DNA of 64,000 bases, taken from the NCBI RefSeq assembly GCF_001905545.1, contig NZ_LIPD01000021.1, forward strand, positions 1-64,000, read 5' to 3'. Both the position numbers and the translations under genes were made by a program. Shown here piece after piece: positions 16,862 to 27,600 of the stretch (its first letter is position 1; the number at the start of each line of letters is the position of its first letter). The stretch comes from Streptomyces sp. CB02056. Lineage in GTDB: Bacteria; Actinomycetota; Actinomycetes; Streptomycetales; Streptomycetaceae. The notes beneath the pieces are model-generated. The model had not been told where the DNA came from and did no database searches. It worked only from the letters and a program-made list of their open reading frames with translations.

Positions 16862-17125
16862 GTGTTCGCAGTCCAGCTGACCGTGCCGGCCGGCGCCGCC
16901 GCCCCCTCGGGAGAGGCGGCGGCCGCGGAGGCCCAGGCCGCGCTGTGGGCGTGCGCCGCCCCGGACGACGGCCTGGAGCACGTACGCGCCCGCGCCGTGC
17001 CCGAGGGCGTCGGCCTGGTGCTCTACGTCCGCGCCGCCGACGAGGCGGCAGCCCGGTCGAGGGCGCGGAACCTGCTGGCCAGGGCCCTGCCGGCGGCCGT
17101 CCGGCTCCCGTCCGGCCGCCGCTGA
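16862..17125 (+). CDS. Small unknown protein next to the IGWD peptide
   Basis: 87 residues from GTG 16862, only six bases after the stop of the peptide gene, so probably translated from the same message. The pattern is beta-alpha-beta-like: MFAVQLTVPAG, an Ala-rich helix AEAQAALWACAAP, strand GVGLVLYVRA, then helix DEAAARSRARNLLARAL. This suggests a small ferredoxin-like or ACT-like alpha/beta fold. There is no signal peptide, so it stays in the cytoplasm, unlike its neighbour. The family is not recognised. Alternative starts are few and the coding pattern (GC-rich third positions) is good. Confidence 0.6.
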   Translation: MFAVQLTVPAGAAAPSGEAAAAEAQAALWACAAPDDGLEHVRARAVPEGVGLVLYVRAADEAAARSRARNLLARALPAAVRLPSGRR

Positions 17126-17383
17126 AGAACGCGCCGGGACGTGCTGGAACGCACCGGGCCCCGCTGCGGCCCGCGCCGCACCCGAGGGCGTCGGCCACCC
17201 GCCGTCGCGCCCGGGCGCTTTCCGGCCTTCCAGGCAGCTTTCGACCGGTTCCTCCCGCCCGGGAGATTGGCCGGTTCTTTGCTGTCGCTTTACCCCGTCA
17301 TGGCTGACACACCATCAGCACGTCGGCCGTCCCCCCGTTTTCCGACCACCTTTCCTTCCCGTACGGACCAGTCGAGGAGTTCC

Positions 17384-20300
17384 ATGTCACGCCCCACGGG
17401 CGGATCACCGCGGCAGCGGGCCGAAGCCGGCTCGCCGCCCCCCTCCGCAGCGCGCCGCGGCAACGGCGTACTGCGCCACACCGCCGTCGCCCTGGCGGTG
17501 GTGCTCTCGGTCGAGGCCGCCGCCGTCATCATGACGACCGGTCAGGCCGTCGCCGTCACCACGGAGCAGTCCCCGAAGCCCGCCAAGGCCCTGGGCCCGG
17601 CGGAGGCCAAGGACATCGCGACCGCCCACCTCAAGGCCCGGTTGGAGAACCGCCGGATCGAGGTGGTGGACGAGCGCACCGAGTCGACCACCAGCTGGAT
17701 CAACCCGGACGGCACCACCACGCTGGACCTCGCCTCCGGCCCGGTCCGCTACAAGGACAAGGCCGGCAGGCTCCAGCCGATCGACGTCGACCTGGCGCGG
17801 CAGTCGGACGGCAGCGTCAAGGCCAAGGGGCACCCGCTCAACCTCTCGCTGGCCGGCGCCACCCCGCCCGCCGCCGCGTCGGCGTTCAAGGCCGCCGGTG
17901 CCCCGGCCGGCGCCCACCAGGCCCCGGCCACGCCGCTGGTCTCGCTGGACAACGGCAACGGCACCGCGATGTCGCTGTCCTGGCGCGGCGCCCTGCCCGC
18001 TCCCACCGTGGACGGCGCCAGGGCCCGGTACGCGGACGCGCTCACCGCCACCGACCTGGTCATCGAGTCCACCCGGACCGGCTTCGAGCAGTTCCTGGAG
18101 CTCAAGGACCGCTCGGCGGTGGCCGCCAACGGCAGTGTGACGCTCACCCTGGACGCGGCCGGCCTCCAGGCCCGGCAGAACCCGGACGACTCGGTCTCCT
18201 TCCTCGACCCGAAGACCGGCGAGGAGAAGGGCCAGCTGCCCGCCCCGGTGATGTGGGACGCGCAGGTCGACGAGCGCAGCGGCGACCACACCCGCACCGC
18301 TCCGGTCGCGCTGAAGGTCGTCCAGAACGGGAACGCGATCGACCTGACGCTGACCCCGGACGCCGCGTTCCTGAACGACCCGAAGACGAAGTACCCGGTG
18401 ACCGTCGACCCGGCGGTCAACATCGGCGTCGGCTTCGACACCTTCGTCCAGCAGGGCTACGCCACCGACGTCTCCTCGCAGACCGAGCTGAAGCTGGGCA
18501 ACAACGGCTCCGGCCAGGTGGCGCGTTCGTTCCTGCAGTTCCCGATGGCGAAGATCAGCGGGAAGCAGATCACCGGCGGCAAGCTCAACCTGTGGAACTT
18601 CCACAGCTGGTCCTGCACCGCGAAGAGCTGGGAGGTCTGGGACACCGGCACGGCCACCACGGCCACCCGCTGGACGGCCCAGCCCGGCTGGAACAAGAAG
18701 TGGGCGACGTCCACCGCGACCAAGGGCTACTCCAGCTCCTGCAACGACGGCTGGGTGAACCAGGACATCACCGCGCTGGTCAAGGCCTGGGCCGCCAACG
18801 GCAACACCAACAACACCCTGGGCATCCGGGCCACCGACGAGTCCGACCCGTACGGCTGGAAGAAGTTCAACTCCGGCAACGCGACGTCCAACACGCCGTA
18901 CCTGTCGGTCACGTACAACACCCCGCCGGGTGTCTCCACGCTGGTCTCCCCGGCCGACGCCGCGCTGACCAACGACGCCACGCCGACGCTGTCCGCCAAG
19001 GCGACCGACCCCGACGGCGGCAACATCGCCCTGGACTTCGAGGTCTGGGCGTCCAACGGCACGGCCGCGCTGCAGTCCGGGCGCACCGCCATGGCGGCCT
19101 CCGGCTCGACGTTCACCTGGGCCCCGGGCACCAAGCTGGCGCCGGGCGCCTACAAGTGGCGCTCGCGCTCCTGGGACGGCACCGCCAACAGCGCCTGGTC
19201 GGGCTTCCGCACCTTCACCGTGGACACCACCGCGCCGGGCGCGACCACCGTCTCCTCCGGGGACTTCCCGGCCGGCCAGTGGGCGGGCACCCCGGACGCC
19301 AACGGCAGCTACAACGGCACCTTCACCTTCACCCCGCCGACCAGCGACGTGAAGGACATCCAGTACCGGCTGGACGGCGGGGCCTGGGTCACCGCGGCCA
19401 CCATCGGCACCCCGGTCAGCGCCAAGCTCACCTTCAAGGCGGGCTCCCACACCGTCACCGCGCACACCCGGGACGCCGCGGGCAACGTCTCCGCCGACAG
19501 GACGTACGCCTTCTACGCCGGCAAGGGCTCCGCCCTGGTCGCGCCGGGCGCGGGCGAGCGCCCGGCCCGCCGCACCTCGCTGCAGGCCGAGGGCAACAGC
19601 ACCTACACCGGGGTCCGCTACCAGTACCGGCGCGGTGAGACGGACGCCTGGAAGGACGTCCCGGTCGCCAACGTCGCCACCACCGACGGCAAGCCGGTGA
19701 CGGCCTGGCCGTTCACCGCCCCCGGCGGCAAGCCGGCCGCGCTGACCTGGAACATCACCGACACCCTGGCCGAGAACGGCCCGGTCGACGTCCGCGCGGT
19801 GTTCACCGACGGCACCGCCACCGACGCCACCGAGCCGAACACCGTCACGGTGGACCGCAACGCGGGCACCGCGCCGGAGACCAAGGTCGGCCCGGGCGAG
19901 GTGAACACCCTCACCGGTGACCTCACCCTCTCCGAGAGCGACGCCGAGGCCTTCGGCCTGCACGCCGAGCGCTCCTTCTCCTCCCGCCGGCCCGCCAACG
20001 GCTCGGCCCAGGAGGGCCAGGCGGCGATCTTCGGCCCGCAGTGGAGCTCCGGCACCACCGCCGAACTCACCGACGCCGCCTACTCCTACGTCCGCCAGAC
20101 CTCGGCGACCTCCCTCTCGGTGGTCTCCGCGGACGGCTCCGAGACCGGCTTCACCGCCACCGGCGCCGGCGGCTGGAAGCCCGAGCCCGGCGCCGAGAAC
20201 CTCACCCTGACCGGTGCGCTCACCGGCTCCTTCACCCTGAAGGACACCGACGGCACCACCGTCACCTTCGCCAAGGTCGACCCGGCCGCCACCACCTGGC

Positions 20301-23300
20301 AGGCCTCCGGCTCCTCGCTGCCCAGCGACAACTCCACCACCTCGGTGGTCTCGGAGAAGGTCGTCTCCGGCGGCAAGACCCTGGCCCGCCCGAAGTACGT
20401 GGTCGCGCCGTCCTCGGCGACCGCCTCCGCCGACTGCGCCGCCGTGCCGTCCACGGCCGGCTGCCGGGTGCTGGAGTACGTCTACGCCGACACCACCACC
20501 GCCACCGCGTCCGCCCTGGGCGACACGGCCGGCCAGGTGAAGCAGATCCGCCTGTGGTCCACCGACCCCGGCGCCGCCACCGCCACCCCCGTCGCCGTCG
20601 CGCAGTACGCGTACGACGCCCAGGGCCGGCTGCGCGAGGTCTGGGACCCGCGGATCAGCCCCGCGCTGAAGACCGCGTACGGCTACGACGCGGCCGGCCG
20701 GGTCACCACCGTGACCGAGCCCGGCGAGCTGCCGTGGACCCTGGAGTACGGCAAGGCCGGCAACGCCGCCACCGCCGGCGACGGCATGCTGCTCGCCGCC
20801 TCCCGGCCCACCCTCAAGCAGGGCAGCAAGGACGTCACCGACGGCACCGCGACCACCTCGGTCGTCTACGACGTCCCGCTGAGCGGCGCCAACGCGCCGT
20901 ACCCGCTGGCGCCGTCCGACGTCGCGGCCTGGGGCCAGAGCGACGCCCCGACCGACGCCACCGCCGTCCTGCCGCCCGACGCCGTCCCGGCCACCCACGA
21001 CGGCAAGGCGCTCGGCACCGCCGGCTACAACCGCGCCTCGGTGACGTACACCAACGCCTCCGGCCGCGAGGTCAACACCGCCACCCCCGGCGGCGGCATC
21101 ACCACCACCGAGTACAACGCCTACGGCAGCCCGGTGCGGACCCTCTCCGCGGAGAACCGCGTCCTCGCCCTGGCCACCACCGGCAACGACCTGAACAAGC
21201 TGCGCGCCCTCGGCATCGCCGGCCGCTCGACGGCCGACCGCGCCCAGGTGCTCTCCTCGACCTCGGTCCACTCGGCCGACGGCAAGCGCCTGCTGGAGCA
21301 GTACGACCCGCTGCAGCTGGTCACCCTGGAGCACGGCGTGGCCGCCTCCGGCAGCTCCCCGGCGCTCGCCGCCGGCGACGAGGTCCCGGCCCGCGCCCAC
21401 ACCGTCAACGGCTACGACGAGGGCCGCCCGGCGAACGCCGCGGTCAGCGACATGACCACCTCGGTGACGGTCGGCGCCCGGATCGACGGCTACGCCGCCG
21501 ACGCCGACACCCGCACCACCGCCACCGGCTACGACTGGGCCCAGGGCCTGCCCACCTCGGCCGTCCAGGACCCGGCCGGCCTGAAGATCACCACCAGCAC
21601 CGGCTACGACGCCAGCGGCCGGGTGACCTCGCAGAGCCGCCCGAACTCCACCGGCTCCGACGCGGCCACCACCGTCACCACGTACTACACCGGCACCGGG
21701 ACCGGCGCCTGCGCCGGCCACCCCGAGTGGGCCGACCTGGTCTGCTCGATCGCCCCGGCCGCGCAGATCGCCGGCGGCGGCGCCAACCCGCCGCAGCTGC
21801 CGACGAAGACCTTCCAGTACGACCGCTGGGGCAACGTCACGGTCCAGACCGAGACCGCCAACGGCGTCACCCGCACCACCACCCGCGGCTACGACGCGGC
21901 CGGGCGCGCGGTGAAGACCTCGATCAGCGGCGGCACCGGCACCGCGGTCGCCGACACGGTGTTCGGCTACGACCCCGCCAACGGCGAGCTGGCCACCACC
22001 AGCAACGGCAAGGCCACCGTCACCCAGGGCTATGACCGGCTCGGCCGCCAGGTCTCCTACGACGACGGCGCCGGCAACGTCACCACCACCGAGTACGACA
22101 AGCTCGACCGCCCGGTGAAGAAGTCCGACTCGGTGCCGTCCACCGTGACCTACGGCTACGACACCGCCAAGGACCCGCGCGGCCTGCCCACCTCCCTGAC
22201 CGACTCGGTGGCCGGCACCTTCACCGCCTCCTACGACGTCGAGGGCCGGCTGGTCTCCCAGACCATGCCCGGCGGCAACACCCTGACCAGCAGCTACGAC
22301 AGCCAGGGCGTCCAGACCGGCAAGACCTACACCAACCAGGCGGGCACCGTCCTGCTGGCCGACACCGCCGACTTCACCGTCCACGGACAGCAGGCCGGCC
22401 GTACCCAGAGCGACGGCAACAGCACCACCAGCGGCTACACCTACGACGCCACCGGCCGCCTCACCAAGGCCGCCGACAGCACCGGCCTGGCCTGCTCCAC
22501 CCGGACCTACGCGTTCGACAGGAGCAGCAACCGGACCAACCGCACCAGCGTCACCGACGACTGCGACCCGGCCACCGCCGACACCGTCACCCAGGCCGAG
22601 ACCCACGGCTACGACACCGCCGACCGCCTCACCGACGCCGGCTACGTGTACGACGCCTTCGGCCGCACCACCGCCCTGCCCAAGGGCACCCAGGTCGGCT
22701 ACCGCACCAACGACCTGGTCCGCACCGAGACCCTCGGCGACACCCGCAAGACCTGGGACCTGGACGCCGCCGGCCGCCTGGCGCTCTCCACCACGGAGAC
22801 CAAGGGCACCGACGGCACCTGGACCGTCACCGCGCAGGACACCAGGCACTTCGACGGCGGCACCGACAGCCCGACCTGGTCCAAGGACGCGGCCGGCAAG
22901 CTGACCCGCAACGTCCTGGACCTGACCGGCCGGCTCACGGCCGCCACCGGCACCGACGGCGGCGCGGTCCTGCTGCTGACCAACCTGCACGGCGACGTGT
23001 CCGTCCAGATGTCCCCCGACGGCACCGAGGACCTCGCGGTCTACCACTACGACGAGTACGGCAACGTCGTCGACGCCACCGGCTCGGCCGCGTACGGCTG
23101 GCTCGGCGGGGCGCAGCGCGAGGCCGACAGCGTCTCCGGCCTCACCCTGATGGGCGTGCGCCTGTACGACCCGACCACCGGCCGCTTCCTGCAGACCGAC
23201 CCGGTCCTGGAGGGCTCGCCGAACGCCTACGGCTACCCGGTCGACCCGATCACCATGGACGACCTGACGGGCATGTCCTGGAAGAAGAAGTGGGTCGCCA

Positions 23301-23587
23301 ACTTCAGCCGGGCCGAGGGCAACACCATCGGCGGTCTGCTGGTCGTCTCCAGCAAGATCTCCAAGGGCATCTCCGGGATCCTGAAGAAGCTCCCGCACAT
23401 CGCCGCCCGGGCCGCCGGCTGGGTCCTGTGGGCGCTGTCCTACCTGATGAAGAGCATCGGCAAGAAGTTCCTCAAGGCCGCCAACAAGCGGGGCAGCCAC
23501 GGGGTCCGGTTCACCTTCGGCATCTGGCACTCCAGCCACTGGTACGTGCCGGACTACCCGACCTACCGGGTGGACCCGCGCTACTGA
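17384..23587 (+). CDS. Giant secreted RHS/YD-repeat protein with a short variable tip
   Basis: 2067 residues from ATG 17384 (GAGGAG upstream; the open frame back to 17141 lacks homology). A long-n-region signal segment (LRHTAVALAVVLSVEAAAVIM) is followed by a DNRLRE-type domain (about 350-512), Ig/fibronectin-like strands to about 720, and many YD repeats (YDAAGRVTTVTEPG, YDRLGRQVSYDDG) from about 835. The RHS core ends at YDPTTGRFLQTDPVLEGSPNAYGY (about 1927-1950). After MSW a tip of about 102 residues remains: Lys-rich, with a hydrophobic stretch (AAGWVLWALSYLMKSIG) and a His/Trp/Tyr-rich end. RHS shells usually encase a C-terminal toxin; this tip matches no toxin I know. No immunity gene is evident next to it. 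Confidence 0.85.
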   Translation: MSRPTGGSPRQRAEAGSPPPSAARRGNGVLRHTAVALAVVLSVEAAAVIMTTGQAVAVTTEQSPKPAKALGPAEAKDIATAHLKARLENRRIEVVDERTESTTSWINPDGTTTLDLASGPVRYKDKAGRLQPIDVDLARQSDGSVKAKGHPLNLSLAGATPPAAASAFKAAGAPAGAHQAPATPLVSLDNGNGTAMSLSWRGALPAPTVDGARARYADALTATDLVIESTRTGFEQFLELKDRSAVAANGSVTLTLDAAGLQARQNPDDSVSFLDPKTGEEKGQLPAPVMWDAQVDERSGDHTRTAPVALKVVQNGNAIDLTLTPDAAFLNDPKTKYPVTVDPAVNIGVGFDTFVQQGYATDVSSQTELKLGNNGSGQVARSFLQFPMAKISGKQITGGKLNLWNFHSWSCTAKSWEVWDTGTATTATRWTAQPGWNKKWATSTATKGYSSSCNDGWVNQDITALVKAWAANGNTNNTLGIRATDESDPYGWKKFNSGNATSNTPYLSVTYNTPPGVSTLVSPADAALTNDATPTLSAKATDPDGGNIALDFEVWASNGTAALQSGRTAMAASGSTFTWAPGTKLAPGAYKWRSRSWDGTANSAWSGFRTFTVDTTAPGATTVSSGDFPAGQWAGTPDANGSYNGTFTFTPPTSDVKDIQYRLDGGAWVTAATIGTPVSAKLTFKAGSHTVTAHTRDAAGNVSADRTYAFYAGKGSALVAPGAGERPARRTSLQAEGNSTYTGVRYQYRRGETDAWKDVPVANVATTDGKPVTAWPFTAPGGKPAALTWNITDTLAENGPVDVRAVFTDGTATDATEPNTVTVDRNAGTAPETKVGPGEVNTLTGDLTLSESDAEAFGLHAERSFSSRRPANGSAQEGQAAIFGPQWSSGTTAELTDAAYSYVRQTSATSLSVVSADGSETGFTATGAGGWKPEPGAENLTLTGALTGSFTLKDTDGTTVTFAKVDPAATTWQASGSSLPSDNSTTSVVSEKVVSGGKTLARPKYVVAPSSATASADCAAVPSTAGCRVLEYVYADTTTATASALGDTAGQVKQIRLWSTDPGAATATPVAVAQYAYDAQGRLREVWDPRISPALKTAYGYDAAGRVTTVTEPGELPWTLEYGKAGNAATAGDGMLLAASRPTLKQGSKDVTDGTATTSVVYDVPLSGANAPYPLAPSDVAAWGQSDAPTDATAVLPPDAVPATHDGKALGTAGYNRASVTYTNASGREVNTATPGGGITTTEYNAYGSPVRTLSAENRVLALATTGNDLNKLRALGIAGRSTADRAQVLSSTSVHSADGKRLLEQYDPLQLVTLEHGVAASGSSPALAAGDEVPARAHTVNGYDEGRPANAAVSDMTTSVTVGARIDGYAADADTRTTATGYDWAQGLPTSAVQDPAGLKITTSTGYDASGRVTSQSRPNSTGSDAATTVTTYYTGTGTGACAGHPEWADLVCSIAPAAQIAGGGANPPQLPTKTFQYDRWGNVTVQTETANGVTRTTTRGYDAAGRAVKTSISGGTGTAVADTVFGYDPANGELATTSNGKATVTQGYDRLGRQVSYDDGAGNVTTTEYDKLDRPVKKSDSVPSTVTYGYDTAKDPRGLPTSLTDSVAGTFTASYDVEGRLVSQTMPGGNTLTSSYDSQGVQTGKTYTNQAGTVLLADTADFTVHGQQAGRTQSDGNSTTSGYTYDATGRLTKAADSTGLACSTRTYAFDRSSNRTNRTSVTDDCDPATADTVTQAETHGYDTADRLTDAGYVYDAFGRTTALPKGTQVGYRTNDLVRTETLGDTRKTWDLDAAGRLALSTTETKGTDGTWTVTAQDTRHFDGGTDSPTWSKDAAGKLTRNVLDLTGRLTAATGTDGGAVLLLTNLHGDVSVQMSPDGTEDLAVYHYDEYGNVVDATGSAAYGWLGGAQREADSVSGLTLMGVRLYDPTTGRFLQTDPVLEGSPNAYGYPVDPITMDDLTGMSWKKKWVANFSRAEGNTIGGLLVVSSKISKGISGILKKLPHIAARAAGWVLWALSYLMKSIGKKFLKAANKRGSHGVRFTFGIWHSSHWYVPDYPTYRVDPRY

Positions 23588-23665
23588 GAGGGGGACGGCA
23601 CCCGAGAGGGGGGACGGCACCACGCTGACGCTCCACTGACGCAAGGCAGGATGCACGACAGGTGA

Positions 23666-23699
23666 GGCCGGGCCCGGGGGTGCTCCCCCGGGCCCGGCC
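23666..23699 (+). terminator. Hairpin terminator after the RHS gene
   Basis: A perfect 15-bp stem (23666-23680 with 23685-23699) has a TGCT loop, 79 nt downstream of the RHS stop and upstream of the next start at 23769. Confidence 0.75.
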
Positions 23700-23768
23700 G
23701 CTTGCGCGCGCCGATGATCATCCCGGCGTAGGCTCTCGGCTGATCACAGGGGCACAGGAGAGGGAGAC

Positions 23769-24371
23769 ATGGGCCAGAAGATCATCCAGTTCTCGGACCT
23801 GACCGGCAAGCACGCGGAGAGCGACGCGGACCTGGTGCGGGTGGTGGTGCTCCGGCACCCCGACCTGACGGACGGTCCGGTCGAGATCGACGCGCTGGCC
23901 GGGGAGTTGGGCGGCGTGCGGGAGCTGGCGCTCGACCTGGTCACCGTCGAGCTGCACCACCCGGACCGGGCGGAGCCGCAGACGGTGGTGATGGAGGCGG
24001 CGACCTTCGACCGGCTGGCCTCGGCCGCGCCGATGGCCGAGGTGCTGCGCGGCGCCCGCCCGGCCGCCCGGACGGCCGCGCGCGAGACGGCGCCCACCCC
24101 CGTGCGGGAGGCCGCGCCCACCACCGTGCGCGGGGCGGCGCCCGCCGCCGGCCGGGAGCGGGTCGACCACGCCGGCCTGGAGCACGCCGGACGGCCGCAC
24201 CAGGGCCGCACCACCGAGGCGGAGAAGCAGGTCGTCCGGGAGCACCTGGAGGAGATCAACGAGCGGCTCGCCGCCGAGGGCGTGCGCACGATCGACCCGG
24301 CGAACGTCGAGCACGTCACCCAGTACCGGCTGGACACCCTGGCCCGGGAGACCGGTGTGATGTTCGGCTGA
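23769..24371 (+). CDS. Lsr2-like small protein (divergent)
   Basis: 200 residues from ATG 23769 behind GGAGAGGGAG. The start MGQKIIQFSDLTGK recalls the Lsr2 N-terminus (MAQxVxxxxxDDLTG). A strand-rich N-terminal part (to about 95) leads to an Ala/Pro/Arg-rich linker (about 97-145) and a C-terminal helical part with EKQVVREHLEEINERLAAEGVRTIDPANVEHV, placed like the Lsr2 DNA-binding domain but lacking its RGR hook. The N-terminal Lsr2 domain oligomerises and the C-terminal one binds AT-rich DNA. Here the overall plan fits but residue identity is low, so this is a hypothesis. It is not obviously an immunity protein for the RHS gene upstream. Confidence 0.5.
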   Translation: MGQKIIQFSDLTGKHAESDADLVRVVVLRHPDLTDGPVEIDALAGELGGVRELALDLVTVELHHPDRAEPQTVVMEAATFDRLASAAPMAEVLRGARPAARTAARETAPTPVREAAPTTVRGAAPAAGRERVDHAGLEHAGRPHQGRTTEAEKQVVREHLEEINERLAAEGVRTIDPANVEHVTQYRLDTLARETGVMFG

Positions 24372-24466
24372 GCCACCCGGGTCGCGCCGCCCGGCGCTCC
24401 GGTTGCGCCGCCCGCCGGGGGGAGCTCGGCGGGGGCGGCCCGGCCCGTCGGCCGCAAAGCCCCCAC

Positions 24467-24502
24467 GGAACGCCGTACCGCCCCGGAACGCCGTACCGCC
24501 CC
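24467..24502. repeat. Tandem 18-bp repeat, two copies
   Basis: GGAACGCCGTACCGCCCC occurs twice head to tail (24467-24484 and 24485-24502) in the spacer before the second surface-protein gene. No role can be assigned. Confidence 0.7.
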
Positions 24503-24607
24503 GGGCCGCGCTGCCGCCGGGCGGGTGACCGCCGAGCAGGTGAACCGCCGCGACCGGCCCTCGTGTCGCCGACCGGTGCGCCGGGGCGATCGGCTGGACT
24601 GCCCGCT

Positions 24608-27600
24608 ATGCGACTTCCATTCCGGACCGGGCGGATCGCCTCGGTCCTGGCGCTGGTGGCCGGCTCGCTGCTGAGCAGCAGCGTGCTGGCCCCACCGGCC
24701 CAGGCCGCGATCTCCTTCACCAAGAGCGTCGACAAGGCGACCGTCTCCCCGGGGGAGAACGTCACCTACACGCTGCGCTACACCTGCTCCATCACCGAGT
24801 GCACCGGCGGGAACATCCTCGACACCCTGCCGTCGAACATGCAGTTCCTCGGCTGGACGCCGGACCCGTCCTCGGTCGACGTGGCCGCCTCCACGGTGCC
24901 CGCCGCGGGCGCGACGGGCGGCACGATGGACATCAGGCTGAAGGACCTCAGTCCGGGCACCACCGCCACCATCACGGTGACGATGAAGTACCCGAACTTC
25001 ACCACCCCGAACGGCGCCACCTCGACCAACTCGGCCACCATGTCGGCCACCGGCGAGACCTCGCAGACCGCCACCGCGAACACCACGGCCCAGGTGCAGC
25101 CGCAGTACACAGTGACCAAGGGCATCCAGACCTCCAGCAGCGACAACCGCACCGTCACCTACCAGTTCACCCCCTGCGCCACCGACAACGTGCCCAACGT
25201 CGACCTGGACAGCAGCCGACTGCTGGACACCCTGCCGCCCGGCGCGGTGGTGGACACCGGCCGCTCGCCGGGCTGGACGCAGGTGCCGCCCGGCCCGAAC
25301 ACCTGGGGCTACGACATCGGCCCGTTCGTGTCCGGCAACGGGCGCGGCGGCTGCCGCAACCCGGGCGTCCTGGTGGTCAACTACCCGGCGGCCTCCTTCC
25401 CGGACGGGACCACCTCCGAGAACACCGTCGACCTGCTCGGCGCACCGCTCACCGAGGCCGAACGGCAGCTGGACACCTCGTCCGTCACCACCAACACGTT
25501 CCAGCCCCCGGTGACCGGCGTGGTGGTGACCGCCAGCAAGGTCTGGCGCGACACCACCACCAACGGCGACCTCAACTCCTTCAGCCTGTCCGCCACCAAC
25601 ACCGCGGGCCCGGCCACCAGCCTCACCATCACCGACCCCGGGGCCGGCAGCACCGACGGCGTCTACAACTGGATCTTCCCGCAGTCCCTCCAGCTGGAGC
25701 CGTGGAACCCCACCAGCATCCAACTGACCCTGCAGTACCGCCTCAACGGCGACCCCACCTGGCACACCTTCACCCCGGGCACGCCGTTCAACGGCTCCAC
25801 CGCACGGCGGCTCACCTTCGCCCAGGGCGCGGGCGACCCGGCCAACGACGTGCTCGGCATCCCCGCCGGGCAGTGGCTGGACGGGCTCAAGCTCACCTGG
25901 AACGGCCCGATCCCCACCGGCTGGAGCCCCGGCAACGCGGTGCAGCTGGTCACCCAGGTCGCCACCCCCGGCCACGACGGGCGCCCCGCCCCCGAGCCGC
26001 TGACCAACTGCGTGGACACCAGCGCCACCGACGGCACCACCACCGCCAACGCCAACGCCTGCGCCCGGACCACCATCACCCAGGCCACCAACCTCGGCGC
26101 CGCCAAGACCACCGTGGCCGGCGAGCTGTCCGCCCCCGGCGGCAAGGCCACCTTCCAGGTCATCCCGTACAACCGCAGCGCCCACGACCTGGACCGCCCG
26201 CTCGTCCTGTACGACCTGCTGCCCGCCGGCGTCGTCTACATCGACGGCTCGGCCCGGCCCGACCCCGACTACCCCGACGCCAAGGCCCCCTCGTCGATCA
26301 CCGTGACCCCGGGCCCGGACGGGCGCCAGCTCGTCAAGATGGAATGGCCGGCCGGCGCCCCCGACTCGACGTACCTGCACGACGCCATGGCCTACCGGAT
26401 GCTCTTCGACGTCCAGGTCGCCGACAGCATCCGCTCCGGCACGCTGACCAACGACGTCTACGTCACCGTCGACCAGCCCACCCACCCGGTCGCCTGCATG
26501 TACTCCGGCTCCGACAGCGGCAGCACCCCCGACGTGCTCGACCTCAACGGCAACGGCGACACCACCGAGCTGATGTGCCACGCCTCCTCGCAGATCCAGG
26601 TCGACGTGCCGGCGGTGCTGCGCTCGTACAAGGAGGTCAAGGGGGACCTCGACGCCGACTACATGACCATCGGCACCGCCACCCCCGGCGGCCAGACGTC
26701 CTGGCGGATGACCGTCCGCAACGACTCCCCGGACCCGGTCACCGACTTCATCGCCTACGACAAGCTCCCCACCCCCGGCGACAACTACGTGCTCACCCAG
26801 GACGCCCCGCGCGGCAGCGCCTGGACCCCGTCGCTCAGCCAGCCGATCACCAGCAACGACCCGACCGTGGTGATCGAGTACGCCACCGACCCCAACCCCT
26901 GCGTGAACCCGCTGCTGGTCGACCGCACCGGCTGCAACAGCGCCGCGGTCTGGAGCACCACCTTCCCCGGGCCGGGAACGGCCACCTGGTTCCGCCTCAG
27001 CCGCCCCGGCGCCCTGGCCTCCGGCGAGTCCTTCACGCTGACCTGGCCGATGGTCGCCTCCTACGACGCGCCGGAGGGCGAGTACGCCTGGAACAGCTTC
27101 GCGTACACCGCCACCGACGCCTCCGGCCGCCAGCTGCTGCCGGCCGAGCCCGCCAAGGTCGGCGTCGCGGTCAAGCGCGTCGCCCCCTCCAACAACGCGC
27201 TGGGCGACTTCGTCTGGCACGACCGGGACGGCTCCGGGATCCAGAAGCCCGGTGACGAGGGCATCCCCGGGGTCACCGTGCACCTGCTGGACGGCAACGG
27301 GCAGCCCGTACGGGACAAGGACGGCAAGCCGGTCACCACGGTGACCGACGCCACCGGGCACTACCTGTTCGACAACCTGCCGGACGGCAGCTACGCGGTG
27401 CAGTTCGACCTGACCACCCTGCCCAAGGGCGCCACCGTCACCAAGCAGCACGCCGGCACCGACCCGAGCAAGGACTCGGACGGCGACCCGACCACCGGCA
27501 TCACCCAGACCGTCACCCTCAGCGGCGGGCAGCGCGACCTCGACCTCGACCTGGGCGTGATCCTCCAGACCAGCTCCCCGTCGCCGTCGCCCTCGCCGTC

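Noticed and set aside
17405..23656. A 2083-residue open frame on the minus strand opposite the RHS gene
   Set aside because: High GC with strong third-position bias leaves antisense frames open. Its product is low-complexity Gly/Val/Arg without domains, while the plus strand has clear RHS motifs.
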